From positions 2,003,073 to 2,067,072 of the forward strand of contig NC_040032.1 in NCBI RefSeq assembly GCF_000972845.2: a DNA stretch of 64,000 nucleotides, given 5' to 3'. The stretch comes from Larimichthys crocea (taxonomy: Eukaryota > Chordata > Actinopteri > Sciaenidae). Shown here in pieces: positions 48,237-62,984 of the stretch (its first letter is position 1; each line of letters begins with the position of its first letter). The translations under genes and the position numbers were made by a program. The notes below the pieces were generated by a model. It did not search any database and had not been told where the DNA came from. It was given only the letters and a program-made list of their open reading frames with translations.

Positions 48237-48800
48237 AGCAGGGAATGAAATAGGGAGAGAAAGGTAGAGGCACTGCTCAAGAAACTAAGTGGGGAGAGAA
48301 TACAGAAGAAGGGAGGGAAGAGAGAGGGAGGGAGCAAGGAAGGCATTTCCCATTGCTTTAGGGCAATCAACCGCTCCCTTACTGGATCTATCAGATAAGC
48401 AGTGGCTCTTCCAGGCCCTGCAGCCATAAGTGAGGTCAGAGAGAGACCTGTCCTGAGGAGTCCCCACAAAAGCCTGTAGCTGGCCAATTTAAGCTCCATG
48501 TCCCTCGCTTTGTAGTCACCTCTGCCCCACCCCCCCTTCCACGGGAGCATCTTCTTTGGAATGACCCGTGCAAAAGTGGTGTGAAACCACTCACGTTGTC
48601 CCCCTCTGCACTGCTTGACCCCACCCAGATAAACCGGAGACCTGCCCTTGCCAGGTTGATGTCAGGGGTCCCAAAACACTTCACATCTGGTTCAGATTTG
48701 CAGAGCACAGATCGCGTGGATACGTGCAAGTCAGAGAGCGCGAGAGAAAGCGATGTGTGAGGTGCCGAATGTCAGATCACAATCTGTGACAGACTGCTCC
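48002..48800 (-). promoter_or_regulatory. 5' UTR and candidate proximal promoter of nrg2
   Basis: Immediately upstream of the start codon. It contains a long GA tract (48195-48230), a C-rich patch (about 48527-48540), a CCAAT pentamer (48484-48488) and a GTGGTGTGAAACCAC inverted repeat (about 48577-48591) whose GGTGTGA core resembles a T-box half site. No TATA box is evident. The transcription start is unknown. The long minus-strand frames here (48158-48550, 48436-48729) are not recognised proteins. Confidence 0.3.
48195..48230. repeat. (GA)n microsatellite near the nrg2 start
   Basis: About eighteen GA units, 195-230 nt upstream of the start codon. On the gene strand it is CT-rich. Confidence 0.92.
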
Positions 48801-50976
48801 TTGAAAATATTACATAAAATCCTGTTTGACTTCCCCCGGTTGCTCCCCTTCCTCACATGTCTTGTCTGTCCTCAGCCCCTCTGCAGGCGAGTTCCAGCAT
48901 GTCTGTGGTTGTAGCTCTCTCTTTCACTGTCGCTGGTAGCCCAGTGTCATCAATGTCCACGCAGCAAGAAGGATGTAGAACTATTTTTAAAAAAAGCTTT
49001 ATGCATACGATTCTAGAGCCTGTCTTTCTGCATTTTTTTTTACTTCTAAAAGGTGGGTGCGCATGTCACCTTTGCTTGCCTTCAATATTTTCTATGTATT
49101 CTGTGGACAGATTTAAAGCAGAGAGGAAAATAGGGCAGAAAGAGACACACAAGGTAGGACAGGCCTGAGCTGAAGGCCAGCAGGGGCACATGTGTGGCTC
49201 CAAAAGGAAAAAAAATCAGAAGTACAGAGCTCAACTCCCTGACTTTAATACAACAAGAGCATATTTCACTCAAACATGCACTGATACAAGCATACCCTCA
49301 GCAACGCCGCGGCTAATCTGTTTATCTTTATTTGTCATAGCCCAAACTGTGACTACACAATGATCTTAGTATTATCTTAAGCTGCTATATCAAAGTAAGG
49401 TTTTCTAATTTCATGCTGACTGAACTCTACTGTCCTGCTAAGTAGTGAGAAAAAAAAGATATGTTGAAACAACAAAAGAGTGACTCTCAATGAAACTCCT
49501 GCATACAAAAAAAAAAAAAAATGTGTAGATGAGTCATCTACAGGGCCCTCCCGGGGTTTCTCTCAGAGGATTCTTGACGTATCTTGGGAGGAGGCGGCAG
49601 CAGAAGGGCTTGGAAGGGGGCAGCATAAGGGTCATGTCTTAACAGGTCAGCACGCTCAATAGCATAAGTCTCATCTGTGGACAAGAGGAGGTCAAATCCA
49701 GGCCAAGTTTTGACATGCCAATCAGGTCCAATGTAGAGCTTTTCCTACTTGAAAAACGAATGGCTCCCTCCTCTCCTCTCCTCACCTCCCGGCGGTTGCT
49801 CTCGATGATCTAATCTGTCAACAGAGGCAACTGAAGACTGGCAGGGGCTATGGCGTGTCAGAGAGAACTGCCCTTGCCGCCCCACTGCCCTATCTCCCCC
49901 ACCCCAACCTCAACACTCACTTCCTTCTCCACAATTCAACAAGATGAGACTCGTTCTCAGGCCTGTGTGTGTCTGTGGGTGGGCACATGGTTTATGTATG
50001 TGTCAGACAAGTGACTATTCATGATGTCAGAAATGTTTCAGGATGACAGGGCTTGGATTTAGAATAAGTTTTTCAGAACCATGCAAGATGCAAAAGAGCG
50101 AAGTGTGACACTATCCGCACAACAAAACACGAGTTACGCGGATTATATTGCGACCATATTTACCTTGGGTGTAGTATGGACCTTTAAAAGTTTTTGCAAA
50201 CTTGCTGAAGCGCTGCTTAACTGTGAACAAACACTAACAGCTGCAGCATGGATGATGATCTCCGCGTCACACTTACTGACTTAAATAAATACGAAATACA
50301 AAAAGTGCATGCGCAAGAACAGGGCAGGGAGAGGGAGTCACGCTAGACTACGCACTGTTTGTCCATGCACACGGTGTGAACAAAGTTGAGCTTTTGTATG
50401 CGAGCTTGTGGACAACAGTCTGAAATGAACTCCATTTTTCACACCCAGACACAAATATGGTCATGGACAACATGTGCATCTAAATCTCCGTCTCTCTCTC
50501 TCTTTTTTTTTTTTTTAGTCTACTCGAAAGCATCTGCTGTTTTTCAACAGCCGTGGGCTGTCCTTGGATCAGGGTCTGGAGGTGGAGGGGCACAGTGGGC
50601 CAGTGTGAGTGGAGCACACACACACACACACACAAAAAAAAACCAGGAAAAAAAAAATGGAGCCAATCCCTAAAAGTTCCGACATGGATCCCTTTGTATT
50701 GCCCTGCTCATAAACGCTTTATAGGCCCCATCTCTGCCTGCCTCCTAATCCCTCCTTGCTGCCCCCAGAAAAGGGGAGACAGCTTTGTTGTATGATGGAG
50801 CTGAGCAGCTCCTAACAGCAGCATACCTGCACATCATCACTTTGATACTGCTCAACAGCACTCCTGCCCTTTCACAGGCACACGAGTTTATCTTTTTAGA
50901 CATAATGGCTTTAAACAGCCATTAGGTTATGTTGTTTACATCTCTATGCTTTTTCACTAGTTTATATGGCTGTGGA

Positions 50977-50989
50977 GGGGGGGGGGGCT
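50977..50989. repeat. poly-G run
   Basis: About 13 G bases. A second run lies at 51053-51068. Both are prone to length errors. Confidence 0.75.
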
Positions 50990-51326
50990 TGAAGTAAGGT
51001 ATAGTGCCTGCTTTTAACACACACTTGTAGAGTTGCCTCAAGGCAAGGGCAGTGGGGGGGGGGGGGGGTGACAACCTCTAAGAGAAACAGGAACAATGAC
51101 GGATTAATGGAAAGGACGGAAGAAAGGTGAAGATAAAAGAAAAAAAAAGTGTGGAAGAGAAATTTGCGCTCCTCATCAGAATACAGAAAACAGCCCCACC
51201 TGCTGATATTTACCTTTTAACAAGGCGTCTGCTTCCTCAGCTGACATGCATTGAAACTGAAAAATAAACCTGCTCATCCAATGGTAGTATCCTTTAAGTA
51301 AGTACAGACCAAAGAGACTGCGTAAC

Positions 51327-51358
51327 ACACACACACACACACACAAAAAAAACACACA
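51327..51358. repeat. (CA)n with A interruption
   Basis: A short CA run followed by a poly-A stretch and a few more CA units. Confidence 0.8.
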
Positions 51359-51875
51359 TTGTGAGAATAAATATAATCCGGTTGCCAGTCTTGCTTCTTC
51401 TTCTCCTCGTGAGTGTCTGTGCCTCTCTCTGTAAGAATGACAGGCAAAAGATGAGAAGTATGTGACAAGACACTGAAGAGTTATGTCACTGTGTGGGCTA
51501 GTAAAGCCCCCTTAAAGGGAGGCATGACACAAATCAGTGTCAATGACATCTGGAGGCCTGAGGAATAGGCTATTTCCTCAAGGTCAGCTGTGCCAAGGTC
51601 AACCGAAATTCCAAATCTGAGTGCTAATGACTCTGCTCAGCAACAGCTGAGATCAGGATCACAGGAAATCATCTCCGCTGCCTCATTTACAACAGATGAA
51701 TTCAAAGACACATTCGCACATCCACAGCGAGCCGCTCGAAATCAAAGAGAAAGAGCAAGAAAGAATTTAAGTGTTAAACAAGGAATTGATCCTGGGTGGA
51801 TTCAGCTCTTTGACGTTTCTGCAGAACATAGCTGTCACCATGGTAACCACAGTCTTAAGGGTAGCAACTAGAGTA

Positions 51876-51878
<3 letters not shown>

Positions 51879-51918
<40 letters not shown>
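51879..51918. repeat. (GA)n microsatellite
   Basis: About twenty GA units, first of a cluster of three GA tracts within 220 nt. Confidence 0.92.
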
Positions 51919-51920
<2 letters not shown>

Positions 51921-51999
51921 TGGAAGGGTGAAGTGAGGATGAGAGAGACGAGAAAGGATGCGATAAAGTAGGAGATTATGTGTAAGGAATACAATGGTA

Positions 52000-52001
<2 letters not shown>

Positions 52002-52043
<42 letters not shown>

Positions 52044-52098
52044 AAAGGAAGGCATGGACGGGAGAGCGACAGAAAGAGAAAGAGAGAGAGAGAGACGG
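52002..52098. repeat. GA microsatellite pair
   Basis: GA tracts at 52002-52040 and about 52071-52098, separated by a purine-rich spacer. Open frames reading RERERE or LSLSLS are repeat artefacts. Confidence 0.9.
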
Positions 52099-52420
52099 AG
52101 CAACGGCCGACAAACGGAGAGCAAGACAAAGAAACACAGAGAGAAGTATCCACTAAGCAGGCCACTGTATCACTCCGTAAGAGAGATGTCCATGACTAAA
52201 CCTGTGCCAAGCCTGCTGGGAAGCACTGCAGTAGCATCACAGAGAGGGAGAGATGACAAACATCAGCACTGAGCATGCTCCACTCTCAAGGCCACTGAGA
52301 AAATGAGATTTTAGCGCTTTAGCCTCTCAGTTTATACAGTTCTCTAACTCTATTCCAGCCTCCATCTGTCACTATACAGCGTTCACAAGCACATCACACC
52401 ACCTCTCTCCCTCCTTCTCT

Positions 52421-52448
52421 CTGTGTGTGTGTGTGTGTGTGTATGTGT
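52421..52448. repeat. (GT)n microsatellite
   Basis: About eleven GT units and a short interruption. Confidence 0.88.
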
Positions 52449-52651
52449 TTCAGATGCGCTGGACACAATCTGACTAATGTGTCTGATAACTGATTGATCT
52501 AACAGTAAGAGACATCGTTCCCACTTATGGCCACGCTGACTCATAATGTGACAGGTTTGATTGGGGCTGAGAGGAACAAGAGATGAGCATAGCAACTCAT
52601 CAGCCAATGGGGCATGATACTGCAATAACAGGCCAGCACCACGGCAGCCTG

Positions 52652-52696
<45 letters not shown>

Positions 52697-52720
52697 TACA
52701 GACACACACACACACACACT
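52652..52720. repeat. (CA)n compound microsatellite
   Basis: About twenty CA units followed by an imperfect CA tail, 204 nt from the GT tract at 52421-52448. The two tracts are complementary to each other. Confidence 0.92.
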
Positions 52721-52896
52721 CAGCCCTTTTAGCAGATGTGATCTCTATGCCTCCGAACTCTTAGTGATCGTCTTCCTTATCTGGATGGCTGCCAGAGCTA
52801 CACTGTAAATGACAGCCGTACATTTGTGCCAGACCTACAATTAAGCTGAGATTGATTTTTTTTGTTTTTTTCTTTTTGCTCTTTCTGCTTGTTTGG

Positions 52897-52937
52897 CAGA
52901 CAGACAGGCAGACAGACAGACAGACAGACAGACAGAT
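52897..52937. repeat. (CAGA)n tetranucleotide repeat
   Basis: About ten CAGA units with one variant unit. Confidence 0.92.
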
Positions 52938-53257
52938 ATAATTGTGGGCTTTTTAACTTCAGGACAGAAAATGTGACGGCTGTTTTTTGGCACCGGCCAT
53001 GGTCATGTGACGGAGTGTGTGTGGTGCATTGAGTGTGTGTGAGGATGCAGTGTAGCAGTATCTATAGAGGATGTTAATGATGTCAGTTTCCACAGTGGCT
53101 AAAGTCCCAAACACTGTAAAATAATGTTCTGCTTGATGACACGGGTGATAAAAATTTCTATTTATTTCCTCGCTGATAACAAAGAGCATCTCTATTGGAC
53201 GATAATAGTTATTGGGGTCATACTGAAATATCAGAAATATTTTTAATGACAGATGTG

Positions 53258-53283
53258 CTCTCTCTCTCTCTCTCCCTCTCCCT
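53258..53283. repeat. (CT)n microsatellite
   Basis: A CT run with one C interruption. Confidence 0.85.
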
Positions 53284-55531
53284 CTTTTTAAACATATTTA
53301 TTTTCCTCTGCCTCTCTGTCCGTCTCCCTCCTTTCTGTCTAAGGGAGAGATAAAGAGGTTTGTGTGTGACTGCGAACAGATTGACTTCAAGATAGTGGCT
53401 GGAAGCAGATATCTTCCACCTCCTCATTCTGCTCTTTCTCTCTTGCTCTCACCCAGATGAATAGACAAACAGTCTCCCACATGCTCTCACAGTTTATCAA
53501 ACAAACACCCACATAGAACCAGGTCTTCATGCAAACACATATGTGTGCTCTCACCAGAGAGAACAACACACACTCAATCTAAGTGTCCTTGGGCTGACAA
53601 AGTATACACTGTCACACTCAAATACAAACATACCCCCTCAAACACGCACATACGCATACAAACACACAGGTGCATCCACATGTAAATAGAAGAGGCACAT
53701 TGGGTCATTGATGCTTTCAAAATGGACCTGTTTTCCACTCATAGTGTAGCTAATACAAACCACTGCTCTGTACAAAAGTATACTTCTATGAAATGGACTT
53801 TTTAAGACACCACATCTGTATGACTGCGTAACAGCAGGATCGCCGCGTGTATTTTTCCATTGCGCACACATTTTTCACTGTAAAACCAACTGACTAAACG
53901 CCGCACGTTGTCGTCTTTGCATATCACTTTGAATGTGTGAAAAAAAACAACAACCCCTTAAACAAATAAGTCGCTAAAATAGAATTTTCAGAGCGTTAGT
54001 CAGCATCATTTCCTGACACATGCACACTTGGACACAATGATGTTAATCTCAATATATTAATCTTTGCCTTAAAAAAAAAAAGGTTTCCCAGTCATCGCAA
54101 ACATTTCCAAGCAAACCAATGACTGCACACATGAAGTATTAGAGGTATTTGAACTGTGGATTTAAATGATTCATGTCACTCCATACATGACTTTAAACTG
54201 CAGAAATGTAAATCCACACGAGGGAAAAGACGGGAAGGTTGTGCTCTTATCAGCAACTACCCCCCTTCGAAAACATGCGTGCATCCGTTCTCTGCTTTGC
54301 ATTCTTCTCATCAAATCAAATTCCTTTTGTGCTCTGCACTTGTCCTTTATCTCCAGAATGTGATTTTAGAGCAGCACAAACATGTCACAATGAGGACACT
54401 GTGAGGAGTTTCACACAGAGTGAAACCAGCTTCTTGGTCAAGTCATTTGCATTTCGGCTTTTGCCTCTCATGGCTGGAGCATAGGCTTATCAAGAGTCTG
54501 TCTTATCTCTTTGTTTGTTTTTCACCAATGTAGGCTTTTCCTGGAAAAACAGGCCGCTACGCATGTGTAAGCTTAGATCATGCTTTGGCGGCATAAGCCG
54601 AGATCAAGGCGGTCTCAAATTGAGCGACGCTTGATAAGTGGGCAAGAGAGTGGCCCCAGTTGACGGTGCCAGGATGGCCTCACACTGTGCTCTGGCAAGC
54701 CAGACAGAGCTGACAGGAAGCCAGGACGGTGGTTGGGTCATCTCAGAGCAACAAGATGACTGCACAGGCCCCACGAAAAAACCCTCTCCACCCATCCAAG
54801 CTGTTAAATCCATCGCCAGTGACTGACAACCCCGGGTACTAAGAAGGAGGTCAAAGCTAGCTGAAGTTGTTTTAACTCTAAAGGGTAAGAACAGATTAGT
54901 GATGGAGGAGCAGCACCAAAGCTTTAGCCTAAAAACTAATAGTTGAGTTTTAGCCAGCGGGGTATTAATTGTTGCAGTAATTGTGCAATACTAAACCATG
55001 TTGGTGTGGATAAAGATGTGCGAAACTGAGGTCACCAATCCATTCAAAGAGAGAAGCCATCACTACATTCTATTATTTTACATGGTACATTATGTGTTGT
55101 TGTGTAATAGTGGCTTGCCTGCAGTGGTTTCCTGGCCCATGGCCATTTGCAGTATGATAACTGCCTGCTTGCAAGCCTAATGTCATGGAGACAACAAGGG
55201 AATGAAAAGAAACATGCCTAGACAATGCGTAGCAAAAGTACACATCCCAACAGATGTGACGGAGGAAAAGCGGAAATGGGGCTACAGGGCTCACACTACA
55301 GGGACATTCTGTAACACTGATCTTACTGGCTCGTTACAAGTACAACAGAACTCTGTGAGGAATGTTGCTTTCTCATTTAGGGTAAAACACCCCCGGAGTT
55401 AAGGGGTATCAATATCACAAGGGAGATATATTCCTCTTTTGTCTGCCTTTGCTGCATTGAGGTGATGGTGAGTGTGCTGGTCTGTGCGGCAGCTGGGACA
55501 CATCTCAGTTCACCCATGCACACACTATGCA

Positions 55532-55573
55532 CCCACACACACACACAAACACACACACACACACACACACACA
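55532..55573. repeat. (CA)n microsatellite
   Basis: About twenty CA units with an A interruption. Confidence 0.9.
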
Positions 55574-58500
55574 TATTGAAGCTTGCTTTACACTGCTCAC
55601 TATCTTTCAACAACAAGCTGAGCAGGGACCAGACGGAAAGAGGTCCTATTTGTGCAGGAAGATAAATACACTTCTGCACCCAGTCCTGTCCCCCCCAGAT
55701 TAGAGCAACACAATAATGAGCAGCACTGGTGGAAGGTCAGAAGAAAGCAAGGGTAAAGGATAGAGTAACAGCCAACTAACAAAACACACACACCCCCGCA
55801 CCATACATTCAGGAGTAATCACAGACAGACACGCACGCTTAATATTTAATAATCGTCTAAATTAGCTACAACTTTTTGTCCCTTGTACTGTGCTTTGCAG
55901 AGTTTAAGTATGTCCCTTATAAATATGGATGACTCACTATCTTTTGTGGTCTTTCCCAAATCATTCATTCTGGAAAAGCTCAAGGATTTACAACTTGATG
56001 GCGTCACAGTTTTCTTAAGAACACAGACGGCACGCAAGAGTCACTCTGGGTGTGTATGTTAAATATCCGGTCATCTTACAGGGGGATGATGTAGAGACGA
56101 AATACTAAAGTATTCAATGCAATGAGTGTGTCAAGTTGTTTACACGTTATTCTTCTGTGAGTCAACAGTGTCAAAATCTTTTATCAGCTCCTCCTCTGTA
56201 TTACGTTCCGGATACTGACACTCAATCACACCACAGAATTAGGCAATTCATCTCGTCTTCTGCTGTGAATGCATGTTTCTGTAATTCTGCTGAAACAAAT
56301 GTCTTCCTCAGAGTAGACCCCCATTCACAGCTGAGGGGGGAACATGATTTTCTCTTGGTCCACTTCCAAACACAGCTAACAAGTCATTCCATTCTGTTTA
56401 AAGTCTTTTCATGTTAAGACACACATCAATCCACACCTACAACATACCTGAGGAAACAAACCTTCTCTCAGGATATGTACTGTGTGTGTGGGGTGAACAT
56501 GGCCGGACACGTCCCTTAAACACACCGGGAGGCGCCCAGCGGGAGTGCCAGCAGCCCCTCTTTTCAACACTTCGGCACGCTGCACACAAACACAGTTGTC
56601 CTTCCCATGGTCCTTTTGTTCCCTATCGAAGTTCCTGTCATGGACACAATCAGCTTTCTGTGGACAATAATAACTGACAGTTATATTACACTTTTGGACA
56701 AACACTCACTGCAGTGTATGATTTGTTTTCAAGCTTTACATGGCACTAATCATGCTTGAATCACAACACAAATGCAGACAGGCTTCTAAAACTAGACATC
56801 TCATAACTGACGCAGGAAAACATGCATATGCTTGCCAACACAGAATTATAGCAAATGTACTTTACAGAAATTAAGACAATTACCCAAAGAATACACACCC
56901 AAGCACTGGCAAGCATATAAACAGACCTGGGGAGAAATGTACTTATAATCATTGCATTCCTTATAAAAACTCTCTGAAGTGAAACTTAGTCAACTTGCAG
57001 ACAAATAAAAGTGGAAGAGGCTATGCTTAGTTATATGTATGTTTTTAAAAAATCTTGTAAAGGTACTACTTTGAGAATATGTGGATAAACATGTTGTAAG
57101 TGAATATAAGGTAGCATGCCAGTCCCAGCCAATGTCCACTTTCCTGTGTTGGTATAACAAACTTTATGATCATAACATGACCTAAAAACAGTCCAAAAAA
57201 CTGTTGTTTCTGTCATCAAATCAAAAGCCTCAACATAACCTGCTCAAATTTTTTGACTCGAAACTGGGGCATGATGACAGTGAAGTACTGGCCTGGGGTC
57301 TAGAGTAAATGGATGAGAGAGAATGAGTCTGCAGTCAAAGGTTGTTATCTCCTGCACTGTCCTTCAGTGTCAAGCTGCTTCCAGTACTGACTTATAGAAT
57401 AAGTCAACCAATATTATCAGTACTAGTTATTTTTGTGTATTTATTTGTCTTCCTTCTACACTTTATATGTATTTTACAGTGTTTTTTATTCTCATGCTTG
57501 TGTAACTTTTGAACAAGCTCTGCTGCAGAGTTTCCTTTAGTTAATAAAGTTCTACCTAGCGTACTATCTTATCTAATCTTAAAATGTAAACAAATGTAGA
57601 CATGTTGAATACACTACAATACGTCTCAATACTAGTCGCCTCTTACTATTTGGAAACCCAGAAATGTCATTGAGTGATAAGCTGTATCAATTCTGCCAGG
57701 AACTTTGTCACCCTTTCCTTCCGCCTTTGCATCGTTTTCTGGAACATCGTCATAAGTTTGTCAAAGTAATATGACACTTTTCATGCTGTTTTTTTCCGCA
57801 GTTATCAGAAGACGAGACAAAAATTCCAGCAATGCTGAAGTTTTATCTTGTGTCCTCTGCTGACATTAGAAACAAGACAATCTGCCATTTTATTTTATTT
57901 TTGTCTGACATACTATAATTAAAGTGGAGCTGATGTTGACATTAAAGACCTTAAGCAGTTTACACAAACCTTTGATACCCTGTGATTGAAGAGCTCTGTA
58001 GTCACCTATAAAGAAGTTTATGGAATATTATGGAATGTGTTTTCTCTGCATAGCTCCCGAGAAAATACAAAAGCCACAAAATATCTACACGTGAAAAAAA
58101 AAAGATGTAAATTCATGCCTGCAAGCTTCATCCTCCCTCTTTGGACCAAGGAATACTTCTACAACATGCCAAAACAATGTTGATCTCCACAGTAATTTGT
58201 GTGATCTTGACACTCCTGACAAAAAGCCTGGTGTTAAAGGCAATTATAGTGTTTAAAAGTATCTGAATGTAACACTGTGTCAGTGTGAGCTTACAGACAC
58301 AACACACACCAGAAGTGGGGAGAGAAAGATATTACATGCAACAGTAACCAGTTCCATATTGGAAGGAGCTGGGCAGCTTAATCAGATTTCAAATCACTGA
58401 AAAATGAGCTTTCCTGAGCTTTTTAGAGTTATGCCATTTGCACGCATTGATCCAGAGCTGGATTAGCAGAATAAACAGGGTTAATAATGGAGCTGTCGAT

Positions 58501-61500
58501 GGATGTAAATAAAGCCAAGTGCATATGAAATCAAGTTAATAGCCTCTGAAAACTATTTATTGGCAGCCTTTTCTCCAAAGTAGTGAATCCACATATATGT
58601 AGTGCAAATGTAGGGCCTAAAACTACATTATTTTATGAATATAAGACATTCCAGAATCTGTGCCCAAACAGTGAAATAATAATGTTTTATTAATGCTGCT
58701 GAATGATTCATTTGTTTTCTGTTCTGTTGCTCTTTTCTGGTTGCAAAATGACAAATCCACGGTGTGGTCTTTTCCACGCTAAAATACAGTTTGTTTGTTT
58801 TGTTTTTTTCTCGACACGACATGTGTTTTACAGTACATAGTGTATGCTTAGGTTTCATATTTACCTATTACTAATGCGCATTTTTAACAACCTGTCCCCT
58901 GAGTTTAATGTTGAGCATCCTTGTGACTTTAAAGGGTTAATTTTGTTGACAACTTTTCATGCTGCACACAGGAAAAAAAAAGAAAAAAAAAAAGCTTTTA
59001 AATATTTAATTACATGCACTGGCTGCAGCCTGTGAAGGAAAAGTAGCCCAAGATAGCTGCAAATGACTGAATGATTCAAAAGGCAGGGTAAACCTAAACT
59101 GTCTTCACAAAGCAGTGAATACAAGTGATGAAGAGCAGTCCCATATAAACACATGAAACAGTGCTAGCAGGTCGCAAATATGAATAAACTGTACTATAAA
59201 ACAGGTTTGTATCTTAAGTACTTGTTGTGATTTAAACAAAAAAAGCTGTATTTAAATGCTTTGTATTTAACGTTACTGTTTCTTTGGTTTTGGGAATTTC
59301 CAGCTCCGGGGACAGACGTGGATGTCTTTATCGACAACTGCTCACAGTTATTACGGGCCGTCTTTTTGACCTCGGTCCAACACTATACATGATTGCTTCT
59401 CCCTGAAGGACTTCATTACAGTTAGCTGAGTCAAAAGAACATTCACTTACAGCTGGCTACAGTATTAACAGCACAGGTCTGACACTAGAAACATGGCCTC
59501 CTTTTGTGAACAAATCCAAATGGCAGTGACTTTCACAGTTGTTATCCTGTACATATTTCCGGGACTGTGCAGTGACTGTGGGCTTTGAGTGTTTTTGACA
59601 CAGCTCCAGTCGCAGGGGCAGGGAGTCTAACAACTGCTGTGACATTCCCAACGGACTCATCCCTTTCAACTTTTCGCTGTTTCTCCTGCTTCCTGATCCT
59701 GATCATATACTGCCTCATTGTGGTGAAGGCAACATTCTTCAGTGGGTTGAAAAATTCAGAGTTCTAATTGCTAAAAAAGCAGACAGGCATGGTGTAAACT
59801 ATGATCACAGAGGCTGAAGCTTACTGTAAGTTCTTCTTTTTCCATTTTAGATTTACAGTAATGCTGTATAAGTTTTGTTGTTAGTGAACAAACAGCTGCT
59901 TACAACTCGGCAGTGACAGTATTCTTTAGTTAAATAGAAGAAGTCAAAATAAGTGAACTATATAAAGGATTATGAATTGTTCCATCAGTGTTGTAGAGTC
60001 ATGGAAGTAGCAAAATATCTACTATTATAGTGAATGCGCTGTGACTGTGTTTACTGTTCAGTTTTCTGCATTTCTCATGTTACGTTTAAGGAATGAATGC
60101 TTGATATAAATAAAGTTTGATGCTCCAATTATTCTAGAAATAATACATACACCTCAAATGTTAAAACTTAAAATCAGATCTTAGTAACATGGTTATATAA
60201 ATACTTTAACATGTTTACATCAAAGTGCTCCGATAGAAATATCAAGGTCATCTTTTAAAGTCTACATAAAAAAAGCTGCTGACTGCCCTCCACTGACAGG
60301 CCTGTCATTCATTACTTTGATATAAGGAATACTCTGCATTCAGACCTTGTGGATGTAAGTGTGGAGTCACACACAAATACGGAACGTTGATCTCATATCT
60401 TCATACTAATAGTGAAAGACAAACCACTAAACTCTGTCCTCACTGAAAATTCTGCCCTAAATGGTTTTTCTGTTCCAAAAGCAGCTTTCATGCCACTTTA
60501 TGAATTCAAGCCAGAGATTAATGGAGATTATTGGTTGTGACATTGTGTACTAACTGTGAGACTAATCTGCATTCACACCACCGGCAACCAACCTAATCCT
60601 GCTCCTCTGTCTGACGGCTGATGTACCAATGATTTAAGTGTTATATACATCTGTAAAATGGTGACTTTTTTTTTTTTTACATGTAAATGGTAGAAAGAGC
60701 CCGGTTCTCATGCATATCACTAAATATATACTCATAAACATATCTTTCCCTCGTTCCTCTAAATATTGTAGCATAAAACACTTACCACTAACCTGCCATA
60801 GATACAAAAAAACTATTGATTATTAACACAAAGTTTTAATATTTTAAGGCGATAAAAACATGTCTTAAACACACAATGTATCCATTGATGTCTGCAGATT
60901 TTCCCTTATTAGTTTCAATGAAGAAAACAAACAAACAAAATATCTGTCTTCTGTTTACCACCTCATTGTTTCCGGCCGTTTCTTCTACAACCTTCCCAGT
61001 GTCAACATCGAGCAAATATTTGTAATTCTTCAAAAATCGGACTCAAGCAGTTAGCACAGATTAATTTGATGTAATATCACAAGCCTGAAAGTGCATGGCA
61101 TTGCAGACTTCATAGTTCTTATCCAGCTGAACTTAAAAGCTGGCCCATTATTAGTAAGCACATTATTCTCCATGAGCACAGCCGTAATTCTGTATTACAG
61201 CATGGAAATTTATAATCATCCAAAGCATTGCTTTGGCGTGTCTGAAATCAATGGGCATGCTAAGCAAAAATATCTGTCACAGTACACTGGTTAAACCACC
61301 CAATTAGAACTAAACTCATGTTAAAACCATAATGGCAGCTGTACTTGTGTTCTGTGGTGCAGCACATTAGAGCAGAATTTGGAAGTGATAATAACTCATC
61401 AAAGGGAGTGGATCTTTTTGTTGTACTAAGAGTGTCTACAGTCTAATCCAACATGTTAGGTTTACTGTAGTCTGTCAAAACACACACTTTGTTTTGACTT

Positions 61501-62984
61501 TCACATTTTTCAAAAGTGTTTTTGGAGAGTGATCCCCATCTCTTCCTTTAGAACAATGTGAACTTTGGTACAATATATTGATAAAATGAGCAAATAATAA
61601 ACAAATAAAATCAAACATTGCTACTTTTACTACACCTAAAAATCTACTTATGATTTTTCTTTTCTTTTTTTGTGTAAATTTTCTCTTAATTTTCCTAAAT
61701 TGGGACATGGGCAGGATTATTATGGAACCATGTCACCCTTGTGTGCTCATGGGCTCCTCTCTGGATATATTCGTCAGAGGTCTGCTGCTGCTAATTGCCA
61801 GACAAGCTGCTTAGACCTCTCGGGGTAGACATTTTGTGTAACTAATAACCTTAATAAAAGCTTGCATTCCATTTAGGTGAGCATGTCCTCTGATATTGCA
61901 TGTGGTGGCTGGCTCCCTGAAACATGAGAGCAAACCATTAGTTACCTGTCACACCTGTGCTTACTCTGATACGTTGAGTCAAACTATAGACATGTTGAGA
62001 AACTCGAGGCAGATATTTCGCCATGTAATGTGGCATGCCACCAGTGAAATTATAATCACTGGGCAGAGTCTCCAGGTCTGAACAGTGAAACCAGTGCTCA
62101 AGTGTCTTACACATGCATTCTTTCTGATGGCCAGCAGGGAGCAGAGTAGTTGGTAAAATAAAGTCTGATTGTATGTAAGCTTAAGAGATATGTGAAAAGG
62201 CTTATAAGCCAGACTTCTCACTTGATTTATGACCTCACTAAACTGTTTCCTCGTGAGTTTATGAACAGTTTCTAGTTTTCTAGTCCTCTTTCATACAGCA
62301 TGATGTTGATTTTGTAAGTTATAGTACCGCAAAACAGCAAAATAGACAATGAAGCAGGGGATGGTTTAGGATGTGGCTATCATGGTTGATTAAATATGAA
62401 TCAAGCTTCTGTTGCTGCATGGAAACATATTTTAGTGTACTGCTCAGCTTTATTACAAGTATATTTATAACTAAGCAGGCTGCCTTTTTTTCCTGCTTGA
62501 CAATGGAGTCATAACCAAGAACAGTCCGATCTCGCAACCCATCAGCTATCGACTGATCAGGATTTAATCATTTTAAACTCATATGAATACAGATGGCTGA
62601 AACAAGTAATGCAAGAACAAAAATCATCATCTACACATGGGCTGTTACAATCAAAGCCTGCTCAAATTGGCCAATACTACTCAGACTACAAATGGAAACT
62701 AGAATACTGTCAGTGCTAAATCATTTGCCACTCATCTAAGGTTCAGAATTCATATTCAGATATCTGTTTATAGAGATTAAGCAAAGCCCAACTCGCAGTA
62801 CATCACCCAACAGCTCTGTCCAAATAGCATCATTTCTGGCTTCTCAAAACCAAGGTGGCAACGTCCAAGATGTCAAACCTAAGGTGGTCCACAAACCAGA
62901 GAGAGGGGGTATCTCAGTATCAGCATGAGAGCTCTGGATAGGAAGCACTGTATCGCTCCTGTTGAGCGTTTGGCACTCGGCACA

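Noticed and set aside
48158..48550. Minus-strand 130-residue frame upstream of the start codon
   Set aside because: It ends in Leu/Ser runs coded by the GA repeat and has no family motif. It cannot be joined to the gene with evidence in hand.
51767..52199. Overlapping frames with Ser-Leu or Arg-Glu runs
   Set aside because: They are translations of the GA tracts.
52383..52715. Minus-strand frame with Cys-Val and Thr-His runs
   Set aside because: It is a translation of the GT and CA repeats.
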